64,000 bases of DNA from Lignipirellula cremea. Lineage in GTDB: Bacteria; Planctomycetota; Planctomycetia; Pirellulales; Pirellulaceae. Each line of letters opens with the position of its first letter. The stretch's first letter is position 1. The translations under genes were made by a program, and so were the position numbers. The notes below the pieces were generated by a model. It saw only the letters and a program-made list of their open reading frames with translations, did not search any database and was not told where the DNA came from. Below, piece after piece: positions 30,001 to 37,937 of the stretch. The stretch is taken from positions 9,157,001 through 9,221,000 of the forward strand of contig NZ_CP036433.1 of the NCBI RefSeq assembly GCF_007751035.1. The letters run 5' to 3'.

Positions 30001-31735
30001 GATCGACGTCCGCGCGGGGCATGACCGCGGCCGGATTTATCGCATCGCCCCCGTCGGCGTTCCACGGCGGTCGGTTCCCCGGCTGGACACGCTGGGCACG
30101 GCCGAGCTGGTCGCCGCCCTCGCCAGCCCCAGCGGCTGGCAGCGGGACCTGGCGCACCGGATGCTGGTCTGGCGCGGAGATGAGGCGGCCATCGAACCGC
30201 TGCAGCAGTTGCTGCGCAAGCATCCCGACCCTCGCACCCGGCTGCAGGCGTTGTGCGTCCTGGAGGGTCTGGGAACCATGCCTCCGGCGTCGCTGGCTCA
30301 GGGCTTGAAAGACGCGGACCCGCGCGTGCGGACGCGCGCCCTGCGCATCGGCGAAGCGCAACTGGCCGGGACGAACACCGTGTTCGCCCCTGTCCTGGAC
30401 GAAGGCGCCGACGTCCCGCTGCTGCAGATGCAGCTGGCCTGTTCCCTGGGTGAGTCGGAAGACGCCGCCTGGAGCGGCAAGCGGCTGGGCCAGCTCGCAC
30501 TCCAGAACGCCAGCGACCCGTACCTGAAGGCGGCCGTCATGAGCTCGCTGCATGCGGACAATATCGAGTACGTCCTGGCCGAAGTCCTGGACGCGACTGG
30601 CGACGAAGTGGTCAAACGGAGCCTGGTCGATCAGCTGCTGGCGGTCGCCATCGGACTGCAGCAAAAGGCGGCCGTGTCGCGGGCGTTCGCCTCGCTCAGC
30701 GTCGCCACAGACAACGGCTACAGCGACGGCCAGCTGGCGTCGCTGGCCCGTTTGCTGACGGTGCTGGAGAGCCGGAAAGAGACGCCCGAAAAACTGCTCG
30801 ACGCCCCGCTCCGCGAACGCATCGACGGGATGGTCGCCCAGGCCCGGGCGACGGTCGCCGATCCCTCGCTGCCGGTCTCCCGCCGGGCGGTTGCGGTCCG
30901 TTTGCTCGGTCGCGATGCGGCCCACGCCGACGCCGACCTGCAGCAACTCACGGCGTTACTAGCGCCCCAGCATCCGCCCGAGCTGCAGCGCGCCGCGGTC
31001 GAAGCACTCGCGCTGCTTTCCAATCCACGCATTCCCGCCCTGCTGCTGGCCGACTGGAACCAGTTCAGCCCTGCCGTCCGGGCCGGAGCGCTCGACCTGC
31101 TGCTGGGCCGGCAGGCGGGCACGCTCGCGCTGATTGCGGGGCTGGAGTCGGGGCAAGTCTCGCCCTCCCAGATCGACGCCGCCCGGCGGGACCGGCTGCT
31201 CCATCACAAAGAGACGTCGATCCGCACGGCCGCCGGCAAGGTCTTCTCGCAACCGACCAGCTCGGACCGGAAGGACGTCATCGAACAGCACCGGGCCGCA
31301 CTCGCCCTGGACGCAGATCCGGCCCGCGGCAAAGTCGTGTTTGGCAAGCGGTGCGCGGCATGTCATCAGCTGGAAGGCGTCGGCAGCCAGGTCGGGCCCT
31401 CGCTGCTGGCGATCAAAGATCGCACGCCCGAGGCGATGCTGATCGCCATCCTGGATCCCAACCGCGCGGTCGAGGAGAAGTTCCTGGCGTACTCGGTCAT
31501 CACCACCGACGGCCGCATCTTGAGCGGCGTGATTGCGGAAGAAAGCGGCAACCAGATTTCGCTCCGCGACGCCAGCGGCAAGCAGCTGGACATCCTGCGG
31601 AACCAGATCGAAGAGCTGCGCGTCACCACCCGTTCCCTGATGCCCGAAGGGCTGGAGAAAGACGTCCCCGACCAGGAGCTTGCCGACCTGATCGAGTACC
31701 TGGTCACGGTCAAGGAAGCAGCGCCCGGCGAGTAG
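27038..31735 (+). CDS. Multidomain secreted protein: deacetylase-like + FG-GAP + membrane-bound dehydrogenase-type propeller + HEAT + cytochrome c
   Basis: A 1565-residue exported protein with signal peptide MRFSPLLATCFLLLGQMSLSA; I start at 27038, where AAGGA lies about 10 bp upstream. Domains in order: residues ~15-340, a polysaccharide deacetylase-like barrel (TLGIDDMREVDKYE, HTADHPCPC and FRFPCCDSQN recall the metal and acid motifs); ~345-610, FG-GAP repeats (DLNNDGYLDVVIG, DLDGDGRCEVIVS, DIDEDGHDDLLLS); ~625-1000, a planctomycete membrane-bound dehydrogenase/PQQ-like propeller (LPEGFTAQLVAAEP, FDWGPDGRLWVVEMADYP, GPDGALYVADMVREVIEHP); ~1010-1400, HEAT-like helical repeats; ~1425-1560, cytochrome c with CAACH at 1439-1443 and the GPSLLAIKDRTPEAMLIAILDPN tail (shown in part). 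The likely role is oxidation of a sugar or alcohol, possibly from deacetylated polysaccharide, with electrons passed to the haem; that is inference. It is probably transcribed alone, as repeat D follows. Confidence 0.85.
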   Translation: MRFSPLLATCFLLLGQMSLSADDGNRLAYLNDFCNPYYAHRTFPKLVTPQWVGEAGVEAVVTLGIDDMREVDKYETYLRPILERLKKIDGRAAVSIMTCSIDPAHPHLQTWLKEGVSLETHTADHPCPCLQGGDFDKAKSTYDRCVDQISAIPNNRPVAFRFPCCDSQNTPSPRAFAEIINRTTPGGNYLQLSTSVSAMLTADDPDLPRELVLDRDGKPRFSRYVPFPSFVNKVENYPYPFVIDRLCWEFPTAVPDDWQGFHLQQANNPKTLEDMKATLDATVIKRGVHNFVFHPHGWIRNDQMVDFIDHAVEQHGGKVKFLNFRECIDRLNKHLLAGQPLRDEHGGDNGVRILDLNNDGYLDVVIGNEQLQRTRIWLPKENRWQESDFPTRIVDLNANGTHVDAGVRFGVLAGPGTTSLIVRNEKTAGVWHFDGKNWQEDKQSLAGLAIDGQPIFTARAGVDQGVRLRDLDGDGRCEVIVSNPQQQTVFAWQNEEKSWRRLPFSLPEEAVIVDAQGGDQGLRLMDIDEDGHDDLLLSNERRFGLYLWESLEKGWAREVRAGRRGDGSDAIPMISRSGTNNGAWFAARHLWIQNEDTHKLPDGVDRRSFADLLGGKPARPRSIEASLRSIELPEGFTAQLVAAEPLVMDPVAFDWGPDGRLWVVEMADYPLGVDGQSKPGGRVRWLEDVDQDGVYDRSTLFLDNLSTPNGIMAWRNGVLITAAPDVLYAEDTTGDGKADRVEVLFTGFGKGNQQHRVNGLSWGLDNWVYLANGDSGGVVVSKKTGAKVDIRGRDIRIRPDQGLIEPVAGQSQFGRSRDDWGNWFGSNNPNPVFHYVLDDHYLQRNPHFSPPASRRDAREGSTLVYPISPNISHCDPKHRPLGSPSIFTSCNSTIVYRDDLFGPDYAQSTFTSEPVYNLIHRRLLLPEGVTFRSVRPDDMQTTEFFRSSDPWCRPTSLRVGPDGALYVADMVREVIEHPEWINDELEKQIDVRAGHDRGRIYRIAPVGVPRRSVPRLDTLGTAELVAALASPSGWQRDLAHRMLVWRGDEAAIEPLQQLLRKHPDPRTRLQALCVLEGLGTMPPASLAQGLKDADPRVRTRALRIGEAQLAGTNTVFAPVLDEGADVPLLQMQLACSLGESEDAAWSGKRLGQLALQNASDPYLKAAVMSSLHADNIEYVLAEVLDATGDEVVKRSLVDQLLAVAIGLQQKAAVSRAFASLSVATDNGYSDGQLASLARLLTVLESRKETPEKLLDAPLRERIDGMVAQARATVADPSLPVSRRAVAVRLLGRDAAHADADLQQLTALLAPQHPPELQRAAVEALALLSNPRIPALLLADWNQFSPAVRAGALDLLLGRQAGTLALIAGLESGQVSPSQIDAARRDRLLHHKETSIRTAAGKVFSQPTSSDRKDVIEQHRAALALDADPARGKVVFGKRCAACHQLEGVGSQVGPSLLAIKDRTPEAMLIAILDPNRAVEEKFLAYSVITTDGRILSGVIAEESGNQISLRDASGKQLDILRNQIEELRVTTRSLMPEGLEKDVPDQELADLIEYLVTVKEAAPGE

Positions 31736-32070
31736 CCGCCGGGCGAATCCTGCCGTTTCGCCCTGCCCCACGCCGGGCCTTGCCTTGGCTCTCGAAAGCG
31801 GTCCGTCTGCACACGATGGTAGAAAAAAATGATGCGTCATCAAGGTGCGACGAATTCCTGTCGGAATCCGAAGAAATGCCAGATATTGATTCGTCGTTTT
31901 GCACGAAAGGCGGCGCAGAAAGTCGACTTTCGCTCCGCGAAAGTACGCGTTCTTTCACGAAGTGAAAGACGACTGTCCGGCGTCTGTTCTTCCTCGGAAC
32001 GACAACAATAGCGTGCCGTAATTTTCCTCGCATTCCTCACCGACATCACCCCCTGCGATGGATTGACCCC
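31736..32070. other. Intergenic region with hairpin repeat D
   Basis: A 335-bp gap between two rightward genes. Repeat copy D occupies about 31884-32012. A GC-rich stretch with inverted GCCGGGCG/CGCCGGGC-like segments directly after the 31735 stop could weakly form a terminator. The last ~60 bp are the leader of esterase 2. Confidence 0.6.
31884..32012 (-). repeat. Double-hairpin repeat, copy D (inverted orientation)
   Basis: ACTTTCGC-TCC-GCGAAAGT (31926-31944), linker ACGCGT (31945-31950), then TCTTTCAC-GAA-GTGAAAGA (31951-31969). The left outer arm is TGATTCGTCGTTTTGC (31888-31903) and the right arm is degenerate (CGGAACGACAACAATAG). It lies about 60 bp before esterase 2. Confidence 0.78.
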
Positions 32071-33132
32071 ATGATGCTGACTCCGCGTTTGTTCCTGCCA
32101 GGCGTTTGCTGCGCGCTGGCCCTGTTCGGCTGCTTCTCCCCGCTGGCCCGCGCCGAGGAAGCGTATACGGAGAATCCGGGCGACGCGGGGAACGGCGATG
32201 TGACGACGGGTCCGGAGTATGCGGTCGATCCCGACCTGACCGACCGCGGCAATCCCCAGGGAAAAATGTTTGAGTTCACCATGCGGCTGGCCGACAGCAA
32301 GATCTTCCGCGGCGATGACGCCACCCTGAACGCCAAGAAAGAAGTCCGCGAAGAACGGAAGATTTTCGTCTACATTCCCGCCGCCTATCAGGACGGAACC
32401 AAGGCGCCAATCCTGGTCACTCTGGACGGTCCCAAGCGGCTGGACCTGGTCTGTCGGGCGCTCGACAATCTGACCATTTCCCAGGACCCGGAGCGGAAGC
32501 TGCCGGCCTTCATTGCGATTGCGGTGGAGAACGGCGGCAATGACGGCAAAGGGAGCCAGCGCGGCCTGGAATACGATACGCTGTCGGACCGTTTTGCCCG
32601 CTTCATCGACGAGGAAGTCCTGCCGGCAGTCCTGGCCCAGCCAGAGATCAAAGCGGCCTATCCGCACCTGGCGTTCACCGAGAACCCCTGGGGCCGGGCG
32701 ATGCTGGGCTGCAGCTCGGGCGGCGCCGCCACGCTGACCGCCGGCTGGTTTCGACCGGACCTGTTTCGTCGGCTGATTACCTACTCGGGCACCTTTGCCG
32801 ACCAGCAGGACGACGACGCTCCCGAAGAAAAAGAGTACCCGCTGGGCGCCTGGGATTATCACTCCGGCCGGAAACTGATCGAGAACTCGGAGAAGAAGCC
32901 GCTGCGGATTTTTATCCATGTTTCCGAGAACGACAATCGCGTGAACGAGCCGGAAGAAACGCACCACAACTTCCTCATCGCCAACCGCCGCACAGCCGCC
33001 GCCCTGAAGGCCAAAGGCTACGCCTATCGGAATCTCTACAGTCTGGGCACGCGCCACTGCGACCAAAAGGTGTTCAACCAAACCCTGGCCGACACGCTCG
33101 TCTGGGTCTGGCGCGGATACCATGCGGAGTAA
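32071..33132 (+). CDS. Secreted alpha/beta-hydrolase, Fes/esterase-D-like (paralogue 2)
   Basis: A 353-residue exported hydrolase with signal peptide MMLTPRLFLPGVCCALALFGCFSPLARA. The core resembles esterase 1 at 9300-10433: TTGPEYAVDPD versus VIGPEYAPAPE, LVTLDGPKRLD versus MVIHDGPKGKPD, IAVENGGNDGKG versus IMIANGGGDAQG, nucleophile elbow GCSSGG versus GSSSGG, and TYSGTFADQQ versus TTSGTFVNQQ. The catalytic His is likely in SLGTRHCDQ. The substrate is unknown. It sits between repeat copies D and E, which share orientation. Either of two adjacent ATG codons (32071, 32074) could be the start. Confidence 0.87.
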   Translation: MMLTPRLFLPGVCCALALFGCFSPLARAEEAYTENPGDAGNGDVTTGPEYAVDPDLTDRGNPQGKMFEFTMRLADSKIFRGDDATLNAKKEVREERKIFVYIPAAYQDGTKAPILVTLDGPKRLDLVCRALDNLTISQDPERKLPAFIAIAVENGGNDGKGSQRGLEYDTLSDRFARFIDEEVLPAVLAQPEIKAAYPHLAFTENPWGRAMLGCSSGGAATLTAGWFRPDLFRRLITYSGTFADQQDDDAPEEKEYPLGAWDYHSGRKLIENSEKKPLRIFIHVSENDNRVNEPEETHHNFLIANRRTAAALKAKGYAYRNLYSLGTRHCDQKVFNQTLADTLVWVWRGYHAE

Positions 33133-33199
33133 AGTGTGGGAGGAAAGAACTCCCGGGTGCGAAACGTGGGCCGTACAGGAACGCGAGGGTAATTACTTT

Positions 33200-33340
33200 C
33201 GCTGTTGGTTTCGTCGTTTTGCGAAACAGCTGGCGCAGAAAGTCGTCTTTTGCTCCGCAAAAGAACGCGTCCTTTCACGGAGTGAAAGGCGACTGTCCGG
33301 CTTCGAAAGGACGAATCAACATCGATCAGTAATTCGTCGC
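33200..33340 (-). repeat. Double-hairpin repeat, copy E (inverted orientation)
   Basis: TCTTTTGC-TCC-GCAAAAGA (33246-33264), ACGCGT (33265-33270), then CCTTTCAC-GGA-GTGAAAGG (33271-33289): both hairpins are perfect. The left arm GTTGGTTTCGTCGTTTTGCG and the right arm CGAAAGGACGAATCAAC are partially inverted. It lies between convergent genes, where it could also terminate transcription from both sides. Confidence 0.8.
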
Positions 33341-33347
33341 ACTTCCC

Positions 33348-34532
33348 TTAGTCGGCCATTTCCAGGGCGATCTGGGCGATCTCTTCCAGGCCGGCGAAGA
33401 AGGCGTCCAGCACCTGCGGGTCGAAGTGCTGGCCGCGGCCTTCTTCGAGAATCTCGCAGCAGCGTTCCAGCGGCATCGGGTCTTTATAAGGACGCCGCGT
33501 ACTCAGGGCGTCAAACACGTCGGCGACGGCTGTGATCCGGCCTTCCAGGGGAATCTCTTCGCCGGTCAGGCCCAGTGGATAGCCAGAGCCGTCCCACTTT
33601 TCGTGGTGGCTCATGGTGATCGTCGCGGCCGCTCGAAGAACGGGCGAAAGGGTCAAATGCTCCGGCGACGTCTGGCTAAGCACCATGCTGTTCTCGCTGC
33701 TGGGCGCGCCGCGGAGAATGTTCATGCCGTATTCGCAGTGCAACTGCATGTGGGCCATTTCTTCCGCGTTCAGGCGGCCTGGCTTGTGCAGAATGTCGTC
33801 GGGAATCCCAATCTTGCCGACATCGTGCAGAATGGCGGCCTGCTCGATGGTCTCGGCGTCATGGCTGCTGTATCCCAGCCGCCGGGCGATCACGCCGGCG
33901 AACCGGCCGACGCGCAACACATGGTTGCCCGTCACACGATCGCGATATTCGCCCGCGCAGGCCAGCACGCGGATGATGTCCCGATGCGATCGCACCAGCT
34001 CGGCCGTGCGCTGCTGGACCTCTTGTTCCAGCCGTTTGGAGTAGGCCGCCATTTGATCATGATGGGCCTTGAGCACCAGGGCGTTGCGCACCCGCGGGAC
34101 CAGTTCCGTCGGTTTGACGGGCTTGTTCAAAAAGTCGGTCGCCCCCAGTTCCAGGGCGCAGGCTTTGGTGTGTTCGTCGGTGGTCGCCGTCAGGAACAGA
34201 ACGGGCAGATGGGCCAGTTCAAGGTCGCCGCGGACGGCATCCAGAAGATCCAGTCCGCTGACACAGGGCATCATAATATCCAGCAACAGCACATCGGGCC
34301 GCTGGCTACGGATGATCTCCATCGCTTCGCTGGAGTCGCTGGTCGTAATGAAGTTCTCGTACCCGGCGATGCCCAGGTACTTTTGCACTACTTTGATATT
34401 GATCGGCTCGTCGTCGACAATCATGATCGTTCCCGGGTGCGCTTCGATCACTCGACGCGCCGGCCGATCGCGCCTTTCGGCCGACGGCGGGTAACCCGGG
34501 TTCGCATCAATTCGCCCTGCAGGCACTTTCAT
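33348..34532 (-). CDS. Response regulator with HD-GYP c-di-GMP phosphodiesterase output
   Basis: A 394-residue RpfG-type regulator. A receiver domain (about 35-150) has acidic pocket DDE in TIMIVDDEP, the phospho-acceptor Asp in LLLDIMMP and Lys in NKPVKP. A coiled-coil linker (EQEVQQRTAELVRSHRD) leads to an HD-GYP domain (about 190-390) with intact HDVGKIGIPD, HHEKWDGSGYP and the trailing VADVFDALSTRRPYK block. Such proteins hydrolyse cyclic di-GMP when phosphorylated. The kinase gene lies 339 bp upstream in the same direction and is the obvious candidate partner, since its HPt domains could phosphorylate this receiver. ATG 34532 abuts GAGGAG (34533-34538); the in-frame GTG at 34526 has better spacing and may be the true start. 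Confidence 0.93.
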   Translation of the reverse strand: MKVPAGRIDANPGYPPSAERRDRPARRVIEAHPGTIMIVDDEPINIKVVQKYLGIAGYENFITTSDSSEAMEIIRSQRPDVLLLDIMMPCVSGLDLLDAVRGDLELAHLPVLFLTATTDEHTKACALELGATDFLNKPVKPTELVPRVRNALVLKAHHDQMAAYSKRLEQEVQQRTAELVRSHRDIIRVLACAGEYRDRVTGNHVLRVGRFAGVIARRLGYSSHDAETIEQAAILHDVGKIGIPDDILHKPGRLNAEEMAHMQLHCEYGMNILRGAPSSENSMVLSQTSPEHLTLSPVLRAAATITMSHHEKWDGSGYPLGLTGEEIPLEGRITAVADVFDALSTRRPYKDPMPLERCCEILEEGRGQHFDPQVLDAFFAGLEEIAQIALEMAD

Positions 34533-34871
34533 CTCCTCGAGCAGACAGTATCGTTGCTGCGCAACTGACTGCGATGGTTCGCCTCTGGGAATGGTCGCTC
34601 GCGCACTCGTTCCCCTTCCCAGTCTCCACCCTGTCGCGTCAGGCTGGGAAGACGGCAGTCCTCCTCGACACTGGCGGCTTGCTCCTGGCGGCTTTTTATC
34701 ACCAGGCTATCACCGGGCTATCACCGAGAAATCCTCCAGGTTTATCTTAGCTTACAGTACCGCTAACGGCCGGTTTGACAGGGGACAAACCTGGTTTTCT
34801 CGACATACGCGGCGCACGCGTTACCCGGAACAGACCACTCCCAGCGAGGATGTAGCAGAGGGTGGCTGGGC
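34533..34871. other. Gap between the HD-GYP regulator and the hybrid kinase
   Basis: A 339-bp gap in the leftward signalling locus. It contains a short direct repeat GGCTATCACCG twice in 22 bp (about 34705-34730), with a related TATCACCAG just before, read leftward as CGGTGATAGCC. This could be an operator-like site for the regulator gene, but that is speculative. I see no gene. Confidence 0.45.
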
Positions 34872-37800
34872 TTATCGCACGGGGGCCGCAATCTCGATCC
34901 GGGCGGCGATCCGCCGCAACCCGGCAATCACGCCAGAAATGGCCGTCTCTTGACGCGTTTTAACCAGTTCTTCCAGTTTTTTCGCCGGCGCCGTGAAGGC
35001 GTCAAAACCGGCCGTACCGCCGGAACCTTTGAGCCAATGGGCCAAGGCGGCAAGTTCCTCGTACTGCTGCTGACCGCAGGCCGTTTCCATGGCGTCCAGT
35101 TGCATATGCAAACGTTCCGTAAACTCCTCGACAATCTCGCGGAAGTCCTCATCATCCGTCGGCAAGCTCGAAAACAAAGGCGGCTCCGTCTGGCCCTGCT
35201 CCCGTTCCGTCGACAGCGGCTGGGGCGATCGCGAAGAGGCCGGCCCCGGGCCGCCTGTAGAAACGGAATTTGCGGCCGACGACGATTGCGACGGCGGCAA
35301 TTGTGGCAGCGGTTCAACGGGCAAGTCAGGTTTGGCCTCCAGCTCCGGGAGAGCAAGGTCTGCAGTCGCCGGCGGACCGGCCGAAGGGGCGGACAAAGCA
35401 GGCGGAGGCGAAAGATCGATCCGCTCGGCGAGTTGGATCAGCTCCTCCATCAGGGCCGGGTATCGGTCCCCCTTTTGCGATCGGGCCGCTTGCTCCAGCT
35501 CCACGGCCGGTCGGTCAAACGCCTCAAAGCCAGCGGTGCCGCCGGAACCTTTCAGCCAGTGTGCTAATCGCAGTACTTCGTCGTGATCACCCGAGTCGCA
35601 AGCCCGATGCATGGCGGCCAGCTGCTCCAGCAAACGAACCACAAACTCCTGGGCGATCTCGCGGAACTCTGGATCCTCCATCGGCAAGCTGCAGCGCAGC
35701 GGCTCCCGGGAAAGTTGGGCCAGCGGAATCGTCCGCGACTCGACCGGCATGCTGACGTCGGGCAGGGCGCGAGGGACAGGAGCCGAGACAGCCGGTTTGA
35801 CCGCGGGACGTTTTGGATCGGGAGACGGCAGACCCTGCTGCAGCAGAATCTCGTTCAGCGTGGAAAGCAGGAGATCAATCTGGATCGGCTTCGTCATAAA
35901 GTGGCTGCAGCCGGCGTCCCGGCATTTGGCTTCGTCCCCTTGCATGGCGTGGGCCGTCATGGCGACGATCGGCCCCGCGTATCCGGCGCTGCGCAGCGTC
36001 GTACTGGCGGTGTAGCCGTCCATTACGGGCATCTGCATATCCATCAGAACCACATCGAACGATTCGGACAGGGCGCGTTCCACCGCCAGCTGGCCGTTGG
36101 CCACGCAGACCACTTCGACGCCAGCCCGGCGAAGGACCAGTTCAATCAACTTGCAATTGGACACGCCGTCGTCAGCGGCCAGGATGCGGGCGGCTGGCAG
36201 CTGCAGCACTTCCTGGCGTTCGGCCCGTTCCTCGCTGGCGGCCACGGCGGCCGTTTGTGCATTGATGAGCCTGATCCCGGCGATCGGGCCCACGTTGACG
36301 GTGACGGTAAACGTGCTTCCCTGGCCTGGCTCGCTGGAGACGGCAATCCGGCCGCCCATCGCTTCGGCCAGCTGCTTGCTGATCGCCAGCCCCAGACCGG
36401 TGCCGCCGAATTTTCGCGTGACCGAGGAATCGGCCTGGGAAAACGGAGAAAAAATCCGCTCCTGCACTTCCTCGGGCATGCCGATGCCGGTATCGATCAC
36501 CTTGATCTGCAGCTGGGCGGGCGTGGACAGGTCCGCCGGCTTGAGCAGCTGCACCACCAGGGTAACGCCGCCGGTTTCGGTGAATTTGATCGCATTGCCG
36601 ATCAGATTGATCAGAATCTGATGCAGCCGCACGCCGTCGGCCAGCATGGTTTCGGGCAGGTCGCTGGCAAACACCACCTCCAGCGAGATCCCTTTTTCGG
36701 CCGCTTTGACCTGCATCACGGATTCCGCCTGGCGGATCAGTTGATGGGGCGACCGTCGGGTCAGCTCCAGCTCCATTCGGCCGGCTTCGATCTTGGACAG
36801 ATCGAGAATGTCGTTAATGAGCGTGAGCAAGTGCTCGCCGCTGCTATGAATCGTGTCCAGATACTCCTGCCGGTCGCGAACGCTTTCATCAAACCCGCGA
36901 CGCAACACGTCGGTATAACCCAGAATGGCATTCATGGGCGTACGGATTTCGTGGCTCATGCGGGCCAGGAAGTCGCTCTTGGCCTGGTTCGCTTCGTCGG
37001 CCACCTGCTTGGCTTCGCGCAGATCACGGCGGGTTGCTTCCAGCTGGGTGACGTCGTCGAAACTGACCAGCACGCCCCGGTACTTGCCATCATGGCCCAG
37101 TACGGGCGAGGCGTTGGCGATCAGCGTCTGCGTGGCCTTGTTCTTCCGCGCGAGTCCCAGCATGACGCCCACTTGCGGCGTTTCCAGGCGGATCGCCTCC
37201 ACCCACGGATAGCGGTCGGGCTTGCCGCCTTCGACCCCTTTGACCCAGCCCAGGCCAATCGCTTCCGCGCCGGTCAGCTTCTCGGGCGAACGGCCGACCC
37301 AGGTGGCGAACGACTGGTTGGCCAGCACAATGCGGCCATTCTTGTCAATCACCAGCAACCCTTCGGCGAGCGAATCCAGCGCGGTGCGGACCCTTTTGGG
37401 CACCGTTTGCGAAGGATCCAGATGGGCGATCATTTTCTTCAGATACAGCAGATACAGCAGGTAGCAGGCAGCCGTCACGAAGCATGTCATCCGGACCCAG
37501 GGGCGTTCCAGCCAGCCGAGGACGCCGGGCCGGTTCATAGGACGAAACAGCAACTCGACGCTGCCCCACTTTTCTTTCCCCGCGCGGATCGGCACCAGTA
37601 ACCGGTCTTGGGTGGATTGTTCGGCGTCGGGTTGGACCTGGACCGGTTCTCCCACCGTCGCCAGCGCCAGTCCATCCGCACGTTGAACGTGGGCGGACAA
37701 AACATCCTCATTACGATCGACCAGCATCTGCAGCACTTGCTCCAGCCGCCGAAGCTCTCCGCGACCGATATAATCGGAGCTGGTAATCGCGATCGCTTCG

Positions 37801-37937
37801 CCCAGATTCGCGCGCCCGGTCCGAATGGCGGACTGCCGCTCCGGCACGATGCCCAGCATCATGGCGGTGCAAAGCACGCTGACCAGCAGGCAGGCCAGGC
37901 CGATCGCGATTCGAGTTTTGGTGGTGAGCAATCTCAT
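34872..37937 (-). CDS. Hybrid sensor histidine kinase with PAS, receiver and two HPt domains
   Basis: A 1021-residue membrane kinase. Residues 1-190: TM1 (IAIGLACLLVSVLCTAMML), a ~110-residue periplasmic sensor, and TM2 (FVTAACYLLYLLYLKKM). A PAS domain follows (LDSLAEGLLVIDKNGRIVLANQSF, shown in part). HisKA has the phospho-accepting H329 in MSHEIRTPMN, and the ATPase domain has DTGIGMP and GTGLGLAI. The receiver has its acceptor Asp at D633 in LMDMQMP. Two HPt domains at the C-terminus carry H793 and H967, both in AHWLKGSGGTAGF. The whole phosphorelay is therefore on one chain, with two similar HPt outputs. The start ATG overlaps the stop of the giant-protein gene by 4 nt, so translation is coupled. 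The sensor region is homologous to that of the diguanylate cyclase two genes upstream. Confidence 0.93.
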   Translation of the reverse strand: MRLLTTKTRIAIGLACLLVSVLCTAMMLGIVPERQSAIRTGRANLGEAIAITSSDYIGRGELRRLEQVLQMLVDRNEDVLSAHVQRADGLALATVGEPVQVQPDAEQSTQDRLLVPIRAGKEKWGSVELLFRPMNRPGVLGWLERPWVRMTCFVTAACYLLYLLYLKKMIAHLDPSQTVPKRVRTALDSLAEGLLVIDKNGRIVLANQSFATWVGRSPEKLTGAEAIGLGWVKGVEGGKPDRYPWVEAIRLETPQVGVMLGLARKNKATQTLIANASPVLGHDGKYRGVLVSFDDVTQLEATRRDLREAKQVADEANQAKSDFLARMSHEIRTPMNAILGYTDVLRRGFDESVRDRQEYLDTIHSSGEHLLTLINDILDLSKIEAGRMELELTRRSPHQLIRQAESVMQVKAAEKGISLEVVFASDLPETMLADGVRLHQILINLIGNAIKFTETGGVTLVVQLLKPADLSTPAQLQIKVIDTGIGMPEEVQERIFSPFSQADSSVTRKFGGTGLGLAISKQLAEAMGGRIAVSSEPGQGSTFTVTVNVGPIAGIRLINAQTAAVAASEERAERQEVLQLPAARILAADDGVSNCKLIELVLRRAGVEVVCVANGQLAVERALSESFDVVLMDMQMPVMDGYTASTTLRSAGYAGPIVAMTAHAMQGDEAKCRDAGCSHFMTKPIQIDLLLSTLNEILLQQGLPSPDPKRPAVKPAVSAPVPRALPDVSMPVESRTIPLAQLSREPLRCSLPMEDPEFREIAQEFVVRLLEQLAAMHRACDSGDHDEVLRLAHWLKGSGGTAGFEAFDRPAVELEQAARSQKGDRYPALMEELIQLAERIDLSPPPALSAPSAGPPATADLALPELEAKPDLPVEPLPQLPPSQSSSAANSVSTGGPGPASSRSPQPLSTEREQGQTEPPLFSSLPTDDEDFREIVEEFTERLHMQLDAMETACGQQQYEELAALAHWLKGSGGTAGFDAFTAPAKKLEELVKTRQETAISGVIAGLRRIAARIEIAAPVR

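Noticed and set aside
31884-33340. Composite transposon carrying esterase 2 between repeats D and E
   Set aside because: No transposase is present, target-site duplications were not found and the copies are diverged; kept only as an association worth checking.
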